A stretch of 11,108 nt of DNA, taken from positions 14,136-25,243 of the forward strand of contig NVSM01000019.1 in the NCBI GenBank assembly GCA_002401225.1, given 5' to 3'. How positions within the stretch are numbered: the stretch's first letter is position 1; each line of letters starts with the position of its first letter. Shown here piece by piece: positions 1 to 7,131 of the stretch. This DNA is from a bacterium. GTDB taxonomy: Bacteria > Planctomycetota > Phycisphaerae > Phycisphaerales > UBA1924. The notes beneath the pieces were generated by a model. That model saw only the letters and a list, made by a program, of their open reading frames with translations, made no database searches and was not told the origin of the DNA. A program made the translations under genes and the position numbers.

Positions 1-37
1 AGACGAGCTTGAGTTTTCGATCTGCGAGCCCGCTCAT
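1..37 (-). CDS. 5' end of a gene running off the left edge (partial)
   Basis: Only 12 complete codons are visible, reading MSGLADRKLKLV from an ATG at 37. The start overlaps the TGA stop of the upstream glycosyltransferase in an ATGA arrangement, which suggests translational coupling within one minus-strand operon. The short basic N-terminus is compatible with a bacterial sugar transferase (the phosphoglycosyl transferase that starts the repeat unit), which often follows WbuB-like genes, but 12 residues cannot show this. The product should be treated as unknown. Confidence 0.5.
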   Translation of the reverse strand, partial: MSGLADRKLKLV

Positions 38-1383
38 TGTTCATCTCCACCAGATTCATTAACAACAGCGGCACCGCCGAGAAGTTGCTGGGCGAGTTCA
101 GTTCTTCGTTGTGAAGTTTCTTCTTTGCTGTAGTATGGATCAGCGAGTTTGAGTACTTCCGCATACTTGGCGGCACATGCTTTGCGTGTATAACCCTTGT
201 CAAAGAGTGTTCTGGCGTTTGTGCTCATGGTTTGTGTCTTTGCTTTATCGTGGATCAATACACGGAGTTGATCAGCTAGGCCTTGAGCATCTCCGAGCGG
301 CGACCAGATACCACAGTCGTTGTCTTCAACAATTTGACGGAGTTCAGACCAGTCTTCAGAAAGTGCGACGATAACTTTTCCAACTGCGAGCGAAGTATAT
401 AGCTTGCTCGGGAAGCTAATGCCTTCGATGCCTTTGGCAATAGTGACCAAAGAAGCATCGCACGCGTTGAATGAATCATTGAGCTTGTCAAACGGCTGAT
501 AAGGGAGCATAACGACATTGGTCATGTTATGATCTTTGATGTGTTCTTCGATTTGAGGGCGTTTGCCTCCGCCACCAACAAGAACGAGTTTGAACGGTTC
601 GTCTACGAGCAGCTTTGCAGCGTCGAGTACGGTATCAAAGTCGTAGTACAACCCCATATTGCCTGAATAGAGCAAAACGAAATCTTCAACAAAGCCATTT
701 GCTTGAGCGATTTGAGAATCAGCCTTTGCAATCGGGAAGAGCTGCTCGCCGTCGGCCCAGTTGGGGATGACATGGATATGATCGGAATCTATAGGATAGG
801 TCTCGGTTACCAGCCGCTTGGCTGCGCTGCAAAGGACAATCGCTTCGATGCTTCTTTTGTACATCCGTCGGTTGATCATCATCCAAACACGGTCAACGAG
901 TGAGTTTTTTTTGAAGATCCCAATCCATACTCCAAGTTGGGGATGGGCATCATGTAGGATAGTTGCGTAGTGGTGATTTCGGAAGAGTGACACAAACCAG
1001 CCTACAGCTCCGAGGAACGGAGGGCTTGTGGTGTAGAGATACACAGTGTCCTTGCGCGAGCGGAAGAGAACAGATAGAATTAACGGCACAGCAAATGTGA
1101 GGTAGTTGTACGCCCTGCCCGGGAGGAAGTTTTTATCAAAGCGGGCGACTTTTAAACGATGTACTTTGACACCATCAACGGTTTCTTTGAGCGGGCAGTC
1201 CTGCCAAGTGTCTGGAGGGCCATAGCTTGGTCGTCCTGTGAGGACTTCGACTTCAAATCCGAGTTCAACAAGTTCTACAGCGAGCTCGTGAAGCAAATGC
1301 CCTGTGGAGGCGACATCGGGCTCATAATACTGATTCAGGATGACAACGCGGGTTTTATGCTGGTCCATATTGGGGTTACTCAT
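34..1383 (-). CDS. Glycosyltransferase family 4, WbuB-like
   Basis: A 449-aa GT-B fold glycosyltransferase, expected to move a sugar from a nucleotide donor to a lipid-linked oligosaccharide on the cytoplasmic face of the inner membrane. The N-terminal acceptor domain starts VVILNQYYEPDVASTGHLL (13-31), including the glycine and helix typical of WbuB/WcaI-like enzymes. A hydrophobic stretch near 95-130 may touch the membrane. The C-terminal donor domain contains LLYSGNMG (237-244), LVLVGGGG (266-273) and EGISFPSKLYTSLAVGKVIVA-like donor-site residues (320-340); here the usual second Glu of the E-x7-E motif is not obvious, and the FPSKLY form is that of the WbuB subgroup. The ATG at 1383 has a weak AAGAG sequence just upstream. 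The acidic, Ala/Gly-rich last 30 residues look disordered. The gene diverges from the main EPS operon and its stop overlaps the next minus-strand start. The sugar and acceptor cannot be told. Confidence 0.9.
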   Translation of the reverse strand: MSNPNMDQHKTRVVILNQYYEPDVASTGHLLHELAVELVELGFEVEVLTGRPSYGPPDTWQDCPLKETVDGVKVHRLKVARFDKNFLPGRAYNYLTFAVPLILSVLFRSRKDTVYLYTTSPPFLGAVGWFVSLFRNHHYATILHDAHPQLGVWIGIFKKNSLVDRVWMMINRRMYKRSIEAIVLCSAAKRLVTETYPIDSDHIHVIPNWADGEQLFPIAKADSQIAQANGFVEDFVLLYSGNMGLYYDFDTVLDAAKLLVDEPFKLVLVGGGGKRPQIEEHIKDHNMTNVVMLPYQPFDKLNDSFNACDASLVTIAKGIEGISFPSKLYTSLAVGKVIVALSEDWSELRQIVEDNDCGIWSPLGDAQGLADQLRVLIHDKAKTQTMSTNARTLFDKGYTRKACAAKYAEVLKLADPYYSKEETSQRRTELAQQLLGGAAVVNESGGDEQ

Positions 1384-1458
1384 TGCTCTTGCAGGGATAA
1401 TGATCAGGTTCCACGCGGTTGTTATTCGTCATTTGGTGATCGGTTCATTGAGATTGGT

Positions 1459-1519
1459 GGTCAAGCAAAACCAATAGTATTGGGTCAAGCGTTTGTGGAG
1501 AGGGGTTGATTGGTTGATT
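1459..1519. promoter_or_regulatory. Palindrome and repeats in the divergent intergenic region
   Basis: CCAATA-G-TATTGG (1471-1483) is a perfect 13-bp inverted repeat. It is bracketed by two direct copies of GGTCAAGC (1459-1466 and 1483-1490, 24 bp apart). A tandem duplication GGTTGATT-GGTTGATT follows at 1504-1519. The cluster lies between two divergent EPS transcription units and upstream of the proposed plus-strand promoter, where a regulator site would be expected. No known regulator motif is recognised, and function is inference from symmetry and position. Confidence 0.35.
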
Positions 1520-1564
1520 GAGCCAATATATCTGCATTTTCGTATTCTGGATCGGCATTTCGAA

Positions 1565-1593
1565 TTGACCGATCTTTGGGCTGTGCCGATAGT
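1565..1593 (+). promoter_or_regulatory. Candidate sigma70-like promoter for the EPS operon
   Basis: TTGACC (1565-1570; five of six consensus bases) is followed by exactly 17 bases and then GATAGT (1588-1593; four of six consensus bases). Transcription would start near 1600, giving a leader of roughly 37 nt before the ATG at 1637. The position fits the acyltransferase start chosen here and argues against the upstream TTG at 1493. The -10 match is moderate and sigma factor usage in this organism is unknown. Confidence 0.4.
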
Positions 1594-1636
1594 AGTGTGT
1601 GTAGAGTTATTTTCCCCTCGTGAGTTATTGGACGCT

Positions 1637-2239
1637 ATGAGTCAATCAGATCAGATATCAACCCAACAAGAAGCTCCTGATCATTCGTCAGCTGAGCCGC
1701 CTCGTCGATCTCCGTGGTCGAAAAAAGCATTGCTCGTCCGGGCGATATGGGGAATCTGTGAGTTCTTACTCTGGAAACCTTCGCCGGTATGGGCTTGGGG
1801 TTTTCGTTCATCGTTGCTCCGTTTCTTTGGAGCAAAGATTGGTACGGGTGTGCGGATTCATCCATCTGCGAAAATCATCATCCCTTGGCATCTAACACTT
1901 GAAGACGGTGTGTTGGTTCATGAGCGGGCGATTCTGTATGCTCTTGGAGAAATACATATCAGAAAAGGTGCTGAGATCGGGCCGATGTCACACTTGTGTG
2001 CCGGGACGCACGATTTTACAGATCCAGCATTTACTTTGATCCGTGAACCAATCACGATCGGAGAGGGTTGTGTGCTTGGGGCGGGCTGCTTTGTCGCTCC
2101 CAATGTGGTCCTTGCGCCACGCACAGCTTTGATGCCTCGGAGTGCAATGTATTCAAACTCGGAGCCAGGGACTTGTTATCAAGGGAATCCAGCGAAGCTG
2201 TACACCCATACGCAAGAGCAGCATGGTGACCAAGACTAA
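1637..2239 (+). CDS. WcaF/NodL-like left-handed beta-helix acyltransferase 1
   Basis: A 200-aa putative O-acetyltransferase of the hexapeptide-repeat family related to colanic acid WcaF, probably acetylating a sugar of the EPS repeat unit from acetyl-CoA in the cytoplasm. The order is typical: a polar N-terminus (1-30), an amphipathic segment containing IWGICEFLLW (37-46), FFGAKIGTGVRIHPSAKI (63-80) opening the helix, then imperfect hexapeptide coils to about 165. The catalytic motif AGTHDF (122-127) keeps His125, and the closing YQGNPAK (181-187) is the family's usual end. The frame is open upstream to a TTG at 1493, but the ATG at 1637 gives a family-like length and follows a plausible promoter; GGA at 1629 is the only weak ribosome binding site. 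First gene of the operon; its TAA overlaps the next ATG (TAATG). Confidence 0.85.
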   Translation: MSQSDQISTQQEAPDHSSAEPPRRSPWSKKALLVRAIWGICEFLLWKPSPVWAWGFRSSLLRFFGAKIGTGVRIHPSAKIIIPWHLTLEDGVLVHERAILYALGEIHIRKGAEIGPMSHLCAGTHDFTDPAFTLIREPITIGEGCVLGAGCFVAPNVVLAPRTALMPRSAMYSNSEPGTCYQGNPAKLYTHTQEQHGDQD

Positions 2240-2784
2240 TGCAATCGTTGTGCACCCCATTTTACACTTCTCCGCACACTATGCGATCGTTCCTATGGAG
2301 CTTGTTTTCGTGCACACTCTTCCGATTAATACCAAGCCCGGCCTATCGAACCCGAAGGGTTGCGCTTCAGCTCTTTGGTGCAAAGCTTGATCCAACCTCG
2401 CGCATTCGCGGCGGCGTTGATGTTTCGGCGCCTTGGAATCTAACGATGGAACGCAAAAGCCTGATCGGTGAGGGAGCTGTAATCTGGGCACACGCTCCGA
2501 TTCTGATTGGTGCTCGTACGGTTATTAGTCAATACTGCTTTGTGTCGAGTGCTCGATGGAAAGGAAACGATCCACACCAACCCGAAGAGCCTGCGGAACT
2601 TATCTTTGGTGAAGATATTTGGGTTGCTACAGAATCAGTTGTGCTTGGAGGTCAAAAAATTCCCAACGGCGTGCTCATTGGTGCGCGATCAACAGTCATT
2701 GGTCCGCTTGAACCTTGGACCATCGCTATCGGACACCCCGCGACATCTCGTCGAGACCGTCCTTATAAAGGACTCAAGGTATGA
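2239..2784 (+). CDS. WcaF-like beta-helix acyltransferase 2, catalytic His absent
   Basis: A 181-aa paralogue of the flanking acyltransferases. It shares the N-terminal hydrophobic segment MRSFLWSLFSCTLF (15-28), LQLFGAKL (43-50), APWNLTM (64-70), the ISQY turn (96-99), IPNGVLIGARSTVIGPLEPW (141-160) and a closing GHPA (165-168). Where the neighbours have ATHD or GTHD, this protein reads SSARWKGNDP (103-112): by alignment the catalytic His becomes Trp107 and the Asp becomes Lys108. The fold and hexapeptide rhythm look intact, so it may use another residue (His113 is close), act on a different acyl acceptor, or be a non-catalytic partner in a mixed trimer. The start ATG overlaps the previous TAA, with no strong Shine-Dalgarno sequence, suggesting coupling. 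An alternative in-frame ATG is at 2281. Its TGA overlaps the next start. Confidence 0.85.
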   Translation: MQSLCTPFYTSPHTMRSFLWSLFSCTLFRLIPSPAYRTRRVALQLFGAKLDPTSRIRGGVDVSAPWNLTMERKSLIGEGAVIWAHAPILIGARTVISQYCFVSSARWKGNDPHQPEEPAELIFGEDIWVATESVVLGGQKIPNGVLIGARSTVIGPLEPWTIAIGHPATSRRDRPYKGLKV

Positions 2785-3338
2785 GTGAACAGTTTGAGGT
2801 TGATATCTCGAAAGCTCCGAGCCCGTTGAGTTTTAACAATCGCTTTATGCGCGTTGTGTGGGGTATTGTTCAGAAAACACTCTTTGGTATGAGTCCACGG
2901 CTGATGCATCGATGGCGTGTGTTTTTGTTGCGTCTCTTTGGAGCCGATGTATCGACAAAGGCAAGGGTCTATCCCAAAGCAAAGATTTGGGCACCTTGGA
3001 ACTTGTCGATGGGTGATTATGCAACGCTTGCTGATGATGTGGATTGTTATTGTGTGAATCAAATATCCATCGGGGCACACACCACGGTGAGCCAGTACTC
3101 TTATTTGTGTGGAGCAACTCATGATTTTAATAAGACCAATTTTCCGTTACAACCAAAGCCAATTTCAATTGGATCGCAAGTTTGGATCGCTGCGGACTGC
3201 TTTGTTGGCCCAGGCGTGACGATTTCTCAAGGGGTTGTTGTTGGGGCAAGGTCGAGCGTGTTTTCTGATCTTGAACCTTGGTCAATATACGCAGGCACGC
3301 CTGCAAAGAAGATAAATGATCGGCAACGACCGTCGTAG
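2781..3338 (+). CDS. WcaF-like beta-helix acyltransferase 3
   Basis: A 185-aa putative sugar O-acetyltransferase, the closest of the three to canonical WcaF. Visible are MRVVWGIVQKTLFGMSP (23-39), RWRVFLLRLFGADV (44-57), APWNLSMGDYATLADDV (71-87), ISQ-like turn TVSQYSYLCGATHDF (102-116) with the catalytic His114-Asp115 pair, IAADCFVGPGVTI (136-148), GVVVGARSSVF (151-161) and a closing AGTPAK (171-176). An acetyl-CoA-dependent reaction on an EPS sugar is expected. AAAGGA at about 2767-2772 is a good ribosome binding site 8 nt before the ATG, and the start also overlaps the previous stop (ATGA). The stop is followed by a 63-nt gap before the family 2 glycosyltransferase. The acceptor sugar is unknown. 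Confidence 0.87.
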   Translation: MSEQFEVDISKAPSPLSFNNRFMRVVWGIVQKTLFGMSPRLMHRWRVFLLRLFGADVSTKARVYPKAKIWAPWNLSMGDYATLADDVDCYCVNQISIGAHTTVSQYSYLCGATHDFNKTNFPLQPKPISIGSQVWIAADCFVGPGVTISQGVVVGARSSVFSDLEPWSIYAGTPAKKINDRQRPS

Positions 3339-3401
3339 TTAAATATTTTGCAGCATGTCTATACTTCATCAAAATCTAGGGCGTGCTTAAAAGGGAGCAG
3401 C

Positions 3402-4289
3402 ATGGGGATTTCCATTTTTATTCAAACACTCAACGAGCAAGATAACTTGCCGGGGTTACTCGAATCACTCGATGGTTTTGATGACATCGTGGTTTTGGAT
3501 TCTTTTTCCAATGACGAGACTCAAAAAATAGCTACGGACTTTGGGTGCCGATGGTTTGAGCATGAGTTTAACGGCCGAGGCGATCACCAAAACTGGGCGA
3601 TGGAAGAAATCGATTTTAAGTACAGGTGGGTGTTTTATCTCGATGCGGATGAACGGATGACCCCCGAACTTCATGCTGAGATTGAATCAATTGAAGCTCG
3701 TTGGGAGGCTGGGGAACTCACGCGTGAGAACTCGCCGATCGCGTATTATTGTGGGCGAAAAAACTTCTTCAGAGGCAAATGGATCAAGTATGCAATGCCT
3801 CCGGGGAATATTATGCGATTCTTCCAGCCACCACACATTCGATTTGAACGGCTCGAACATCCGACACCAGTGATTAGCGGCGAAGTTGGGTATCTCAAAG
3901 AACATTTTCTTCACTACAATTTTTCAAAAGGTGTTGGCGAGTGGATTGATCGCCACAATCGTTATTCCGGTTTGGAATCGATTGAGACAATGCTTGCTTT
4001 TAAGGAGCATCCAATCCGATGGGGAAACTTGGTTTCGGGCGATCGCAACACGCGTCGGCTTGAACTCAAAAATGTTTCGTTCCGCATGCCCTTGAGGCCA
4101 CTGTTCAAGTTCTTGTTTATGTATGTCATCGGCCGCGGATTTCTCGATGGACGATCCGGATGGACATACTGTCGGCTTCAAGCGATGTACGAGTACATGA
4201 TCGTGTTGAAAGTACGCGAGCTGAAACACCCAGAGCTCCAAGCTGCGGATCGTGGTGAATGTGCAAGTTCCCAGCAGGATAAATCATGA
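3402..4289 (+). CDS. Glycosyltransferase family 2, WaaE/KdtX-like
   Basis: A 295-aa GT-A fold glycosyltransferase with no membrane segment, acting in the cytoplasm on the growing oligosaccharide. ISIFIQTLNEQDNL (3-16) is the nucleotide-binding start, VVLDSFSNDET (30-40) carries the conserved DS-x-S-x-D pattern, and VFYLDADERMTPEL (77-90) contains the DxD-type metal site in the DADE form (81-84) characteristic of the WaaE/KdtX branch, whose founders add glucose to LPS core. HxxxxNR-like residues around 200-206 fit that branch. The ATG at 3402 is preceded by AGGGAG (about 3392-3397), an excellent ribosome binding site, so the 18-codon extension to a TTG at 3348 is rejected. The stop overlaps the start of the 48-aa ORF. 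The donor sugar is not predictable. Confidence 0.9.
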   Translation: MGISIFIQTLNEQDNLPGLLESLDGFDDIVVLDSFSNDETQKIATDFGCRWFEHEFNGRGDHQNWAMEEIDFKYRWVFYLDADERMTPELHAEIESIEARWEAGELTRENSPIAYYCGRKNFFRGKWIKYAMPPGNIMRFFQPPHIRFERLEHPTPVISGEVGYLKEHFLHYNFSKGVGEWIDRHNRYSGLESIETMLAFKEHPIRWGNLVSGDRNTRRLELKNVSFRMPLRPLFKFLFMYVIGRGFLDGRSGWTYCRLQAMYEYMIVLKVRELKHPELQAADRGECASSQQDKS

Positions 4290-4432
4290 AATCAACTCTG
4301 ACACCATATCTAGAAACGGGGAGTCTTATTGCACGAGAGATCAAAACGCAGACCAGTCTTGCGTTTAAAAAACCACGCAACCAGTGGCGGGATGAAGATT
4401 TTGGTAAACCGATGAATAAGGTTGAGTTATGA
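4286..4432 (+). CDS. 48-aa small protein, unrecognised, coupled on both sides
   Basis: An ORF of 48 codons beginning MKSTLTPYLETGS and ending GKPMNKVEL. AGGA at 4276-4279 lies 6 nt before the ATG, a good ribosome binding site. The ATG overlaps the TGA of the family 2 glycosyltransferase, and its own TGA overlaps the ATG of the next glycosyltransferase, ATGA at both ends. Without it there would be an odd 139-nt hole in an otherwise tightly packed operon. The protein is soluble-looking, with no membrane segment, signal peptide or cysteines, a basic middle (FKKPRNQWR, 27-35) and several Trp/Phe/Tyr residues. I recognise no family. It could be a small accessory or regulatory protein, a coupling ORF, or the remnant of a longer gene. 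Existence as a translated ORF is likely; function is unknown. Confidence 0.65.
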   Translation: MKSTLTPYLETGSLIAREIKTQTSLAFKKPRNQWRDEDFGKPMNKVEL

Positions 4433-5595
4433 AAATTCTTCATGTCATTTCTTCGATTGATCCAGCGAACGGTGGGCCCCCGGTCGTTGCAACACGATTG
4501 GCAGCAGCTCAAGCCTCTCTTGGACACGAAGTTCATCTTTTAACTTACAGAGCTCCAGGTCGTGAAGAAGCGATAGAAAACTCTTTGGATGGTTTGCCGG
4601 GGCGTGAGTTGATTCAGTTTCATACGATTGAACCAATGACAAGAGCAGAATCTTTCACAGGCTCAAACGCAAAGAAAATGCTTAACGAACTCTGCCCACA
4701 AATGGACTTTGTTCATGGGCACAATGTCTGGGATACGACTATTCGAAAAATGAGTCAAGCTTGCTCAAAGCATCAGGTTCCTTATACGATTTGCCTCCAC
4801 GGAATGCTTGACCCTTGGTGTATGACACAAAGCCGAATGAAAAAGGCGATTGCGTTGAAGCTGGGTTATCGAGCAGCACTTGTTGGGTGTCGATTTATTC
4901 ATTGCTTGAACAAAGATGAAATTGATTTTGTCAAGGTTCACAACTTTGGTTCGGCGCTCGAGACAATTCCAAATGGAATTTTTATTGAAGAGTTTGAACC
5001 TCCTCCCGAGAAGGGAGTGTTTCGTGCAAATCATCCTGAGATTGGAGATAAGCCATACATATTCTTTTTGAGTCGGCTGCACTACAAAAAGGGGCTTGAT
5101 TTTCTTGCGGAGGCATTTTCAGCAGTTGCCGGTGAGTTTCCTGAAGCGATGCTTGTTGTTGCCGGCCCTGATGGTGGAGCTCAAGCAGACTTTGAACAAC
5201 GAATAGCGAGCGCTGGTTTGTCAGATCGAGTGCTCGTCACGGGTCCGATTTATGGAGAGGGTAAACTAGAAGCGTTGATCGATTCGACATGTTTTTGTCT
5301 TCCCTCACGACAAGAAGGTTTCTCAATTGCGATAACGGAGTCTTTGGCGCTCGGCGTGCCTGTCGTCGTAACCAAAGCGTGCCACTATCCGGAAGTCACG
5401 GAAGTGAATGCTGGAATTGAGACAGAGCTAAGTGTCGAGAGTGTCGCGAATGGGCTTCGAAAAACACTTGAGGCTACTCAAGGCGAACTCGCCATACAAG
5501 GCAGCAATGGGATGAACCTGATTCGGGAACGATTTACTTGGCCGATTGTCGCGAAGCAGACAATTGAGCTATACAAAAAATATTCCACCAAATGA
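4429..5595 (+). CDS. Glycosyltransferase family 4
   Basis: A 388-aa GT-B glycosyltransferase with retaining-type GT4 signatures. The N-terminal domain opens MKILHVISSIDPANGGPPVVATRL, with the glycine-rich NGGPP loop at 14-18; the characteristic LHGMLDPW is at 123-130. The linker IPNGI is at 180-184, the donor domain begins FLSRLHYKKGLDFL (213-226), VVAGPDGG is at 243-250, and EGFSIAITE (296-304) is the E-x7-E nucleotide-sugar motif with both glutamates, followed by SLALGVPVVVT (305-315). It probably extends the lipid-linked repeat unit at the cytoplasmic face of the membrane. AAGG at 4418-4421 sits 7 nt before the ATG, which also overlaps the TGA of the small ORF. A 73-nt gap without a convincing promoter or terminator separates it from the polymerase. 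The sugar is not predictable. Confidence 0.92.
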   Translation: MKILHVISSIDPANGGPPVVATRLAAAQASLGHEVHLLTYRAPGREEAIENSLDGLPGRELIQFHTIEPMTRAESFTGSNAKKMLNELCPQMDFVHGHNVWDTTIRKMSQACSKHQVPYTICLHGMLDPWCMTQSRMKKAIALKLGYRAALVGCRFIHCLNKDEIDFVKVHNFGSALETIPNGIFIEEFEPPPEKGVFRANHPEIGDKPYIFFLSRLHYKKGLDFLAEAFSAVAGEFPEAMLVVAGPDGGAQADFEQRIASAGLSDRVLVTGPIYGEGKLEALIDSTCFCLPSRQEGFSIAITESLALGVPVVVTKACHYPEVTEVNAGIETELSVESVANGLRKTLEATQGELAIQGSNGMNLIRERFTWPIVAKQTIELYKKYSTK

Positions 5596-5668
5596 TAAGC
5601 TGACCCTTCTTCGTTCATGGCTCAAGCGAGACAAGCCGATAATGTCAGACACACCGAGATAGTTCACA

Positions 5669-7093
5669 ATGTATGCAGTACTCTCAGCAATCATATTCAT
5701 CGCGATGGTCGTCACGATCTCGGTCGTCATTCGTGACGCCTCGAAACAGTCGCCCGGACTGTTATCCGTAAGAAATTTATTCCTCATGGGGTTGTTTGTG
5801 TTTCAGTTTACATCTGGAATCATCGCTTTATTGGCGCCAGCTCTTACTGATCCGTACATGTTTTCAGATCGAGTAGTTCCTGGAGCAAAGTTTACTTTTA
5901 TGCTTTTACTGTTTACAGCAGGTTTTATGTGGATCTATCGTTCTGGGTTTATTGCCAACACGCTTGTTTTTAAGACGAAAATGCGATCGGTTCATGTGAC
6001 ATGGCCCAAGCTCTGTACGCTTTCGCTTACATTTTTAGTGCTTGGAGCCGTTTTTCGATTAGGGCTGTCGCGTCTTCCGTATGTGGGTATTTATAGTATT
6101 GAGTTGGGTGCGTCCTTCTTTGCACTCGCAACTGGATTGGCGGCATGGGCATGGGTGCCTCGATTGTACAATCCTATTCCGATGTTTATTGCAGCGGTTG
6201 TGGTGCTGGGTGGACTTGGGATCTTGTTTGCCGATTCCTTTGGACGAAGGGATATGCTTGGGATCGTACTCGCATTTATTTGGGGTGCGTATTACAGCTC
6301 GTGGCGATACATATCGTTTAGAAAACTCATTTTTAGATTCAGCATCATTTCTGTTTGCGGCGTGTTTTTTCTGGCTGCCTACACATCTACAAGATTTAAC
6401 TATGGAATCGAAATTTCGTCACCTATAGATCGAGTGAAAGTTCTTGCCGAAGCGGATATTTTGCAGGGGACGACAGATTTGTTTTCGGGGCAGAGTTCTG
6501 CCTTGTACAGTATGTATTTTCTCGACACAAGGCCAGATCGCTTTGAATACGACACTCTTCATTCTCTGAAGTTATTCTTTGTGTTACCGATCCCAAGAAA
6601 AATGTGGCGAGAAAAACCGAATGCCTTAGCGCTCACTTCTGTGAGCGAAATTAATGATGCGGGCAGGCCAAAGGGATGGAATATTGGGCCAGGGTTAATC
6701 GGGCATTGTGCAAACGACAATCCTTATATCGCTTTGCCGCTGTATACGCTGATACTCGCGGTTTTCTTTCGATTCATCGATGGGCTGCTCAGTAGGCATA
6801 GCCTGAATCCATTTGTTGTACTACCGATGGGAGTGGCGTTGGGGCAAATTATCGCAATCCCTCGTGGTGAACTGGGCAATTTCTTCGGTAAAACAGTCCT
6901 CTATCTTGTTGGGAGTTGGATTGCGATGCAAATTGTTGCTCGCCTTCACCAGATGGTCAGTCCAAATTCCTCAATGCTTTCGTCAGGTGAAGATGATGAA
7001 TGGGATGAGTCAGCCTATGAGAGTTCCTACTACGAGTATGACGATGATGAGCGTTCAGTTGATGACGACTCGGATTATTCGCAGAATTATTAA
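5669..7093 (+). CDS. O-antigen polymerase (Wzy)-like membrane protein with acidic tail
   Basis: A 474-aa polytopic inner-membrane protein, about 10-12 hydrophobic segments (for example 2-21, 34-58, 68-88, 108-128), expected to polymerise undecaprenyl-linked repeat units on the periplasmic side. A large polar loop after the central segments is followed by LPIPRKMWREKPNAL and GPGLIGHCANDNPYIALPLY, which resemble the P-x-x-x-W-x-x-KP and glycine-rich elements of oligosaccharide repeat unit polymerases; Wzy proteins are too divergent for more than a family-level call. The last ~37 residues (after about 437) are unusual: 16 Asp/Glu and 6 Tyr, with runs such as YEYDDDE and DDDSDY. This tail probably lies outside the membrane and is disordered. 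The ATG at 5669 lacks a strong ribosome binding site. Genes for the 55-aa protein and the flippase follow. Confidence 0.82.
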   Translation: MYAVLSAIIFIAMVVTISVVIRDASKQSPGLLSVRNLFLMGLFVFQFTSGIIALLAPALTDPYMFSDRVVPGAKFTFMLLLFTAGFMWIYRSGFIANTLVFKTKMRSVHVTWPKLCTLSLTFLVLGAVFRLGLSRLPYVGIYSIELGASFFALATGLAAWAWVPRLYNPIPMFIAAVVVLGGLGILFADSFGRRDMLGIVLAFIWGAYYSSWRYISFRKLIFRFSIISVCGVFFLAAYTSTRFNYGIEISSPIDRVKVLAEADILQGTTDLFSGQSSALYSMYFLDTRPDRFEYDTLHSLKLFFVLPIPRKMWREKPNALALTSVSEINDAGRPKGWNIGPGLIGHCANDNPYIALPLYTLILAVFFRFIDGLLSRHSLNPFVVLPMGVALGQIIAIPRGELGNFFGKTVLYLVGSWIAMQIVARLHQMVSPNSSMLSSGEDDEWDESAYESSYYEYDDDERSVDDDSDYSQNY

Positions 7094-7131
7094 CAGCTCA
7101 ATAGTGTGCACAAAGCTTTGGAGAATCATCG

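Noticed and set aside
1159..1509. A 116-aa plus-strand ORF across the WbuB-like gene start
   Set aside because: It is antisense to a convincing glycosyltransferase N-terminus and shows no domain or ribosome binding site.
1493..1636. N-terminal extension of the first acyltransferase from a TTG at 1493
   Set aside because: The 48 extra residues do not resemble the family N-terminus, there is no ribosome binding site for the TTG, and a plausible promoter lies inside the extension.
3348..3401. N-terminal extension of the family 2 glycosyltransferase from a TTG at 3348
   Set aside because: The ATG at 3402 has a strong AGGGAG site and begins exactly at the conserved first strand of the GT-A fold.
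5596..5668. A promoter (GATAAT at about 5638) or small gene in the gap before the polymerase
   Set aside because: No -35-like box lies at the right distance, and the reading frames here are very short or run on without a ribosome binding site.
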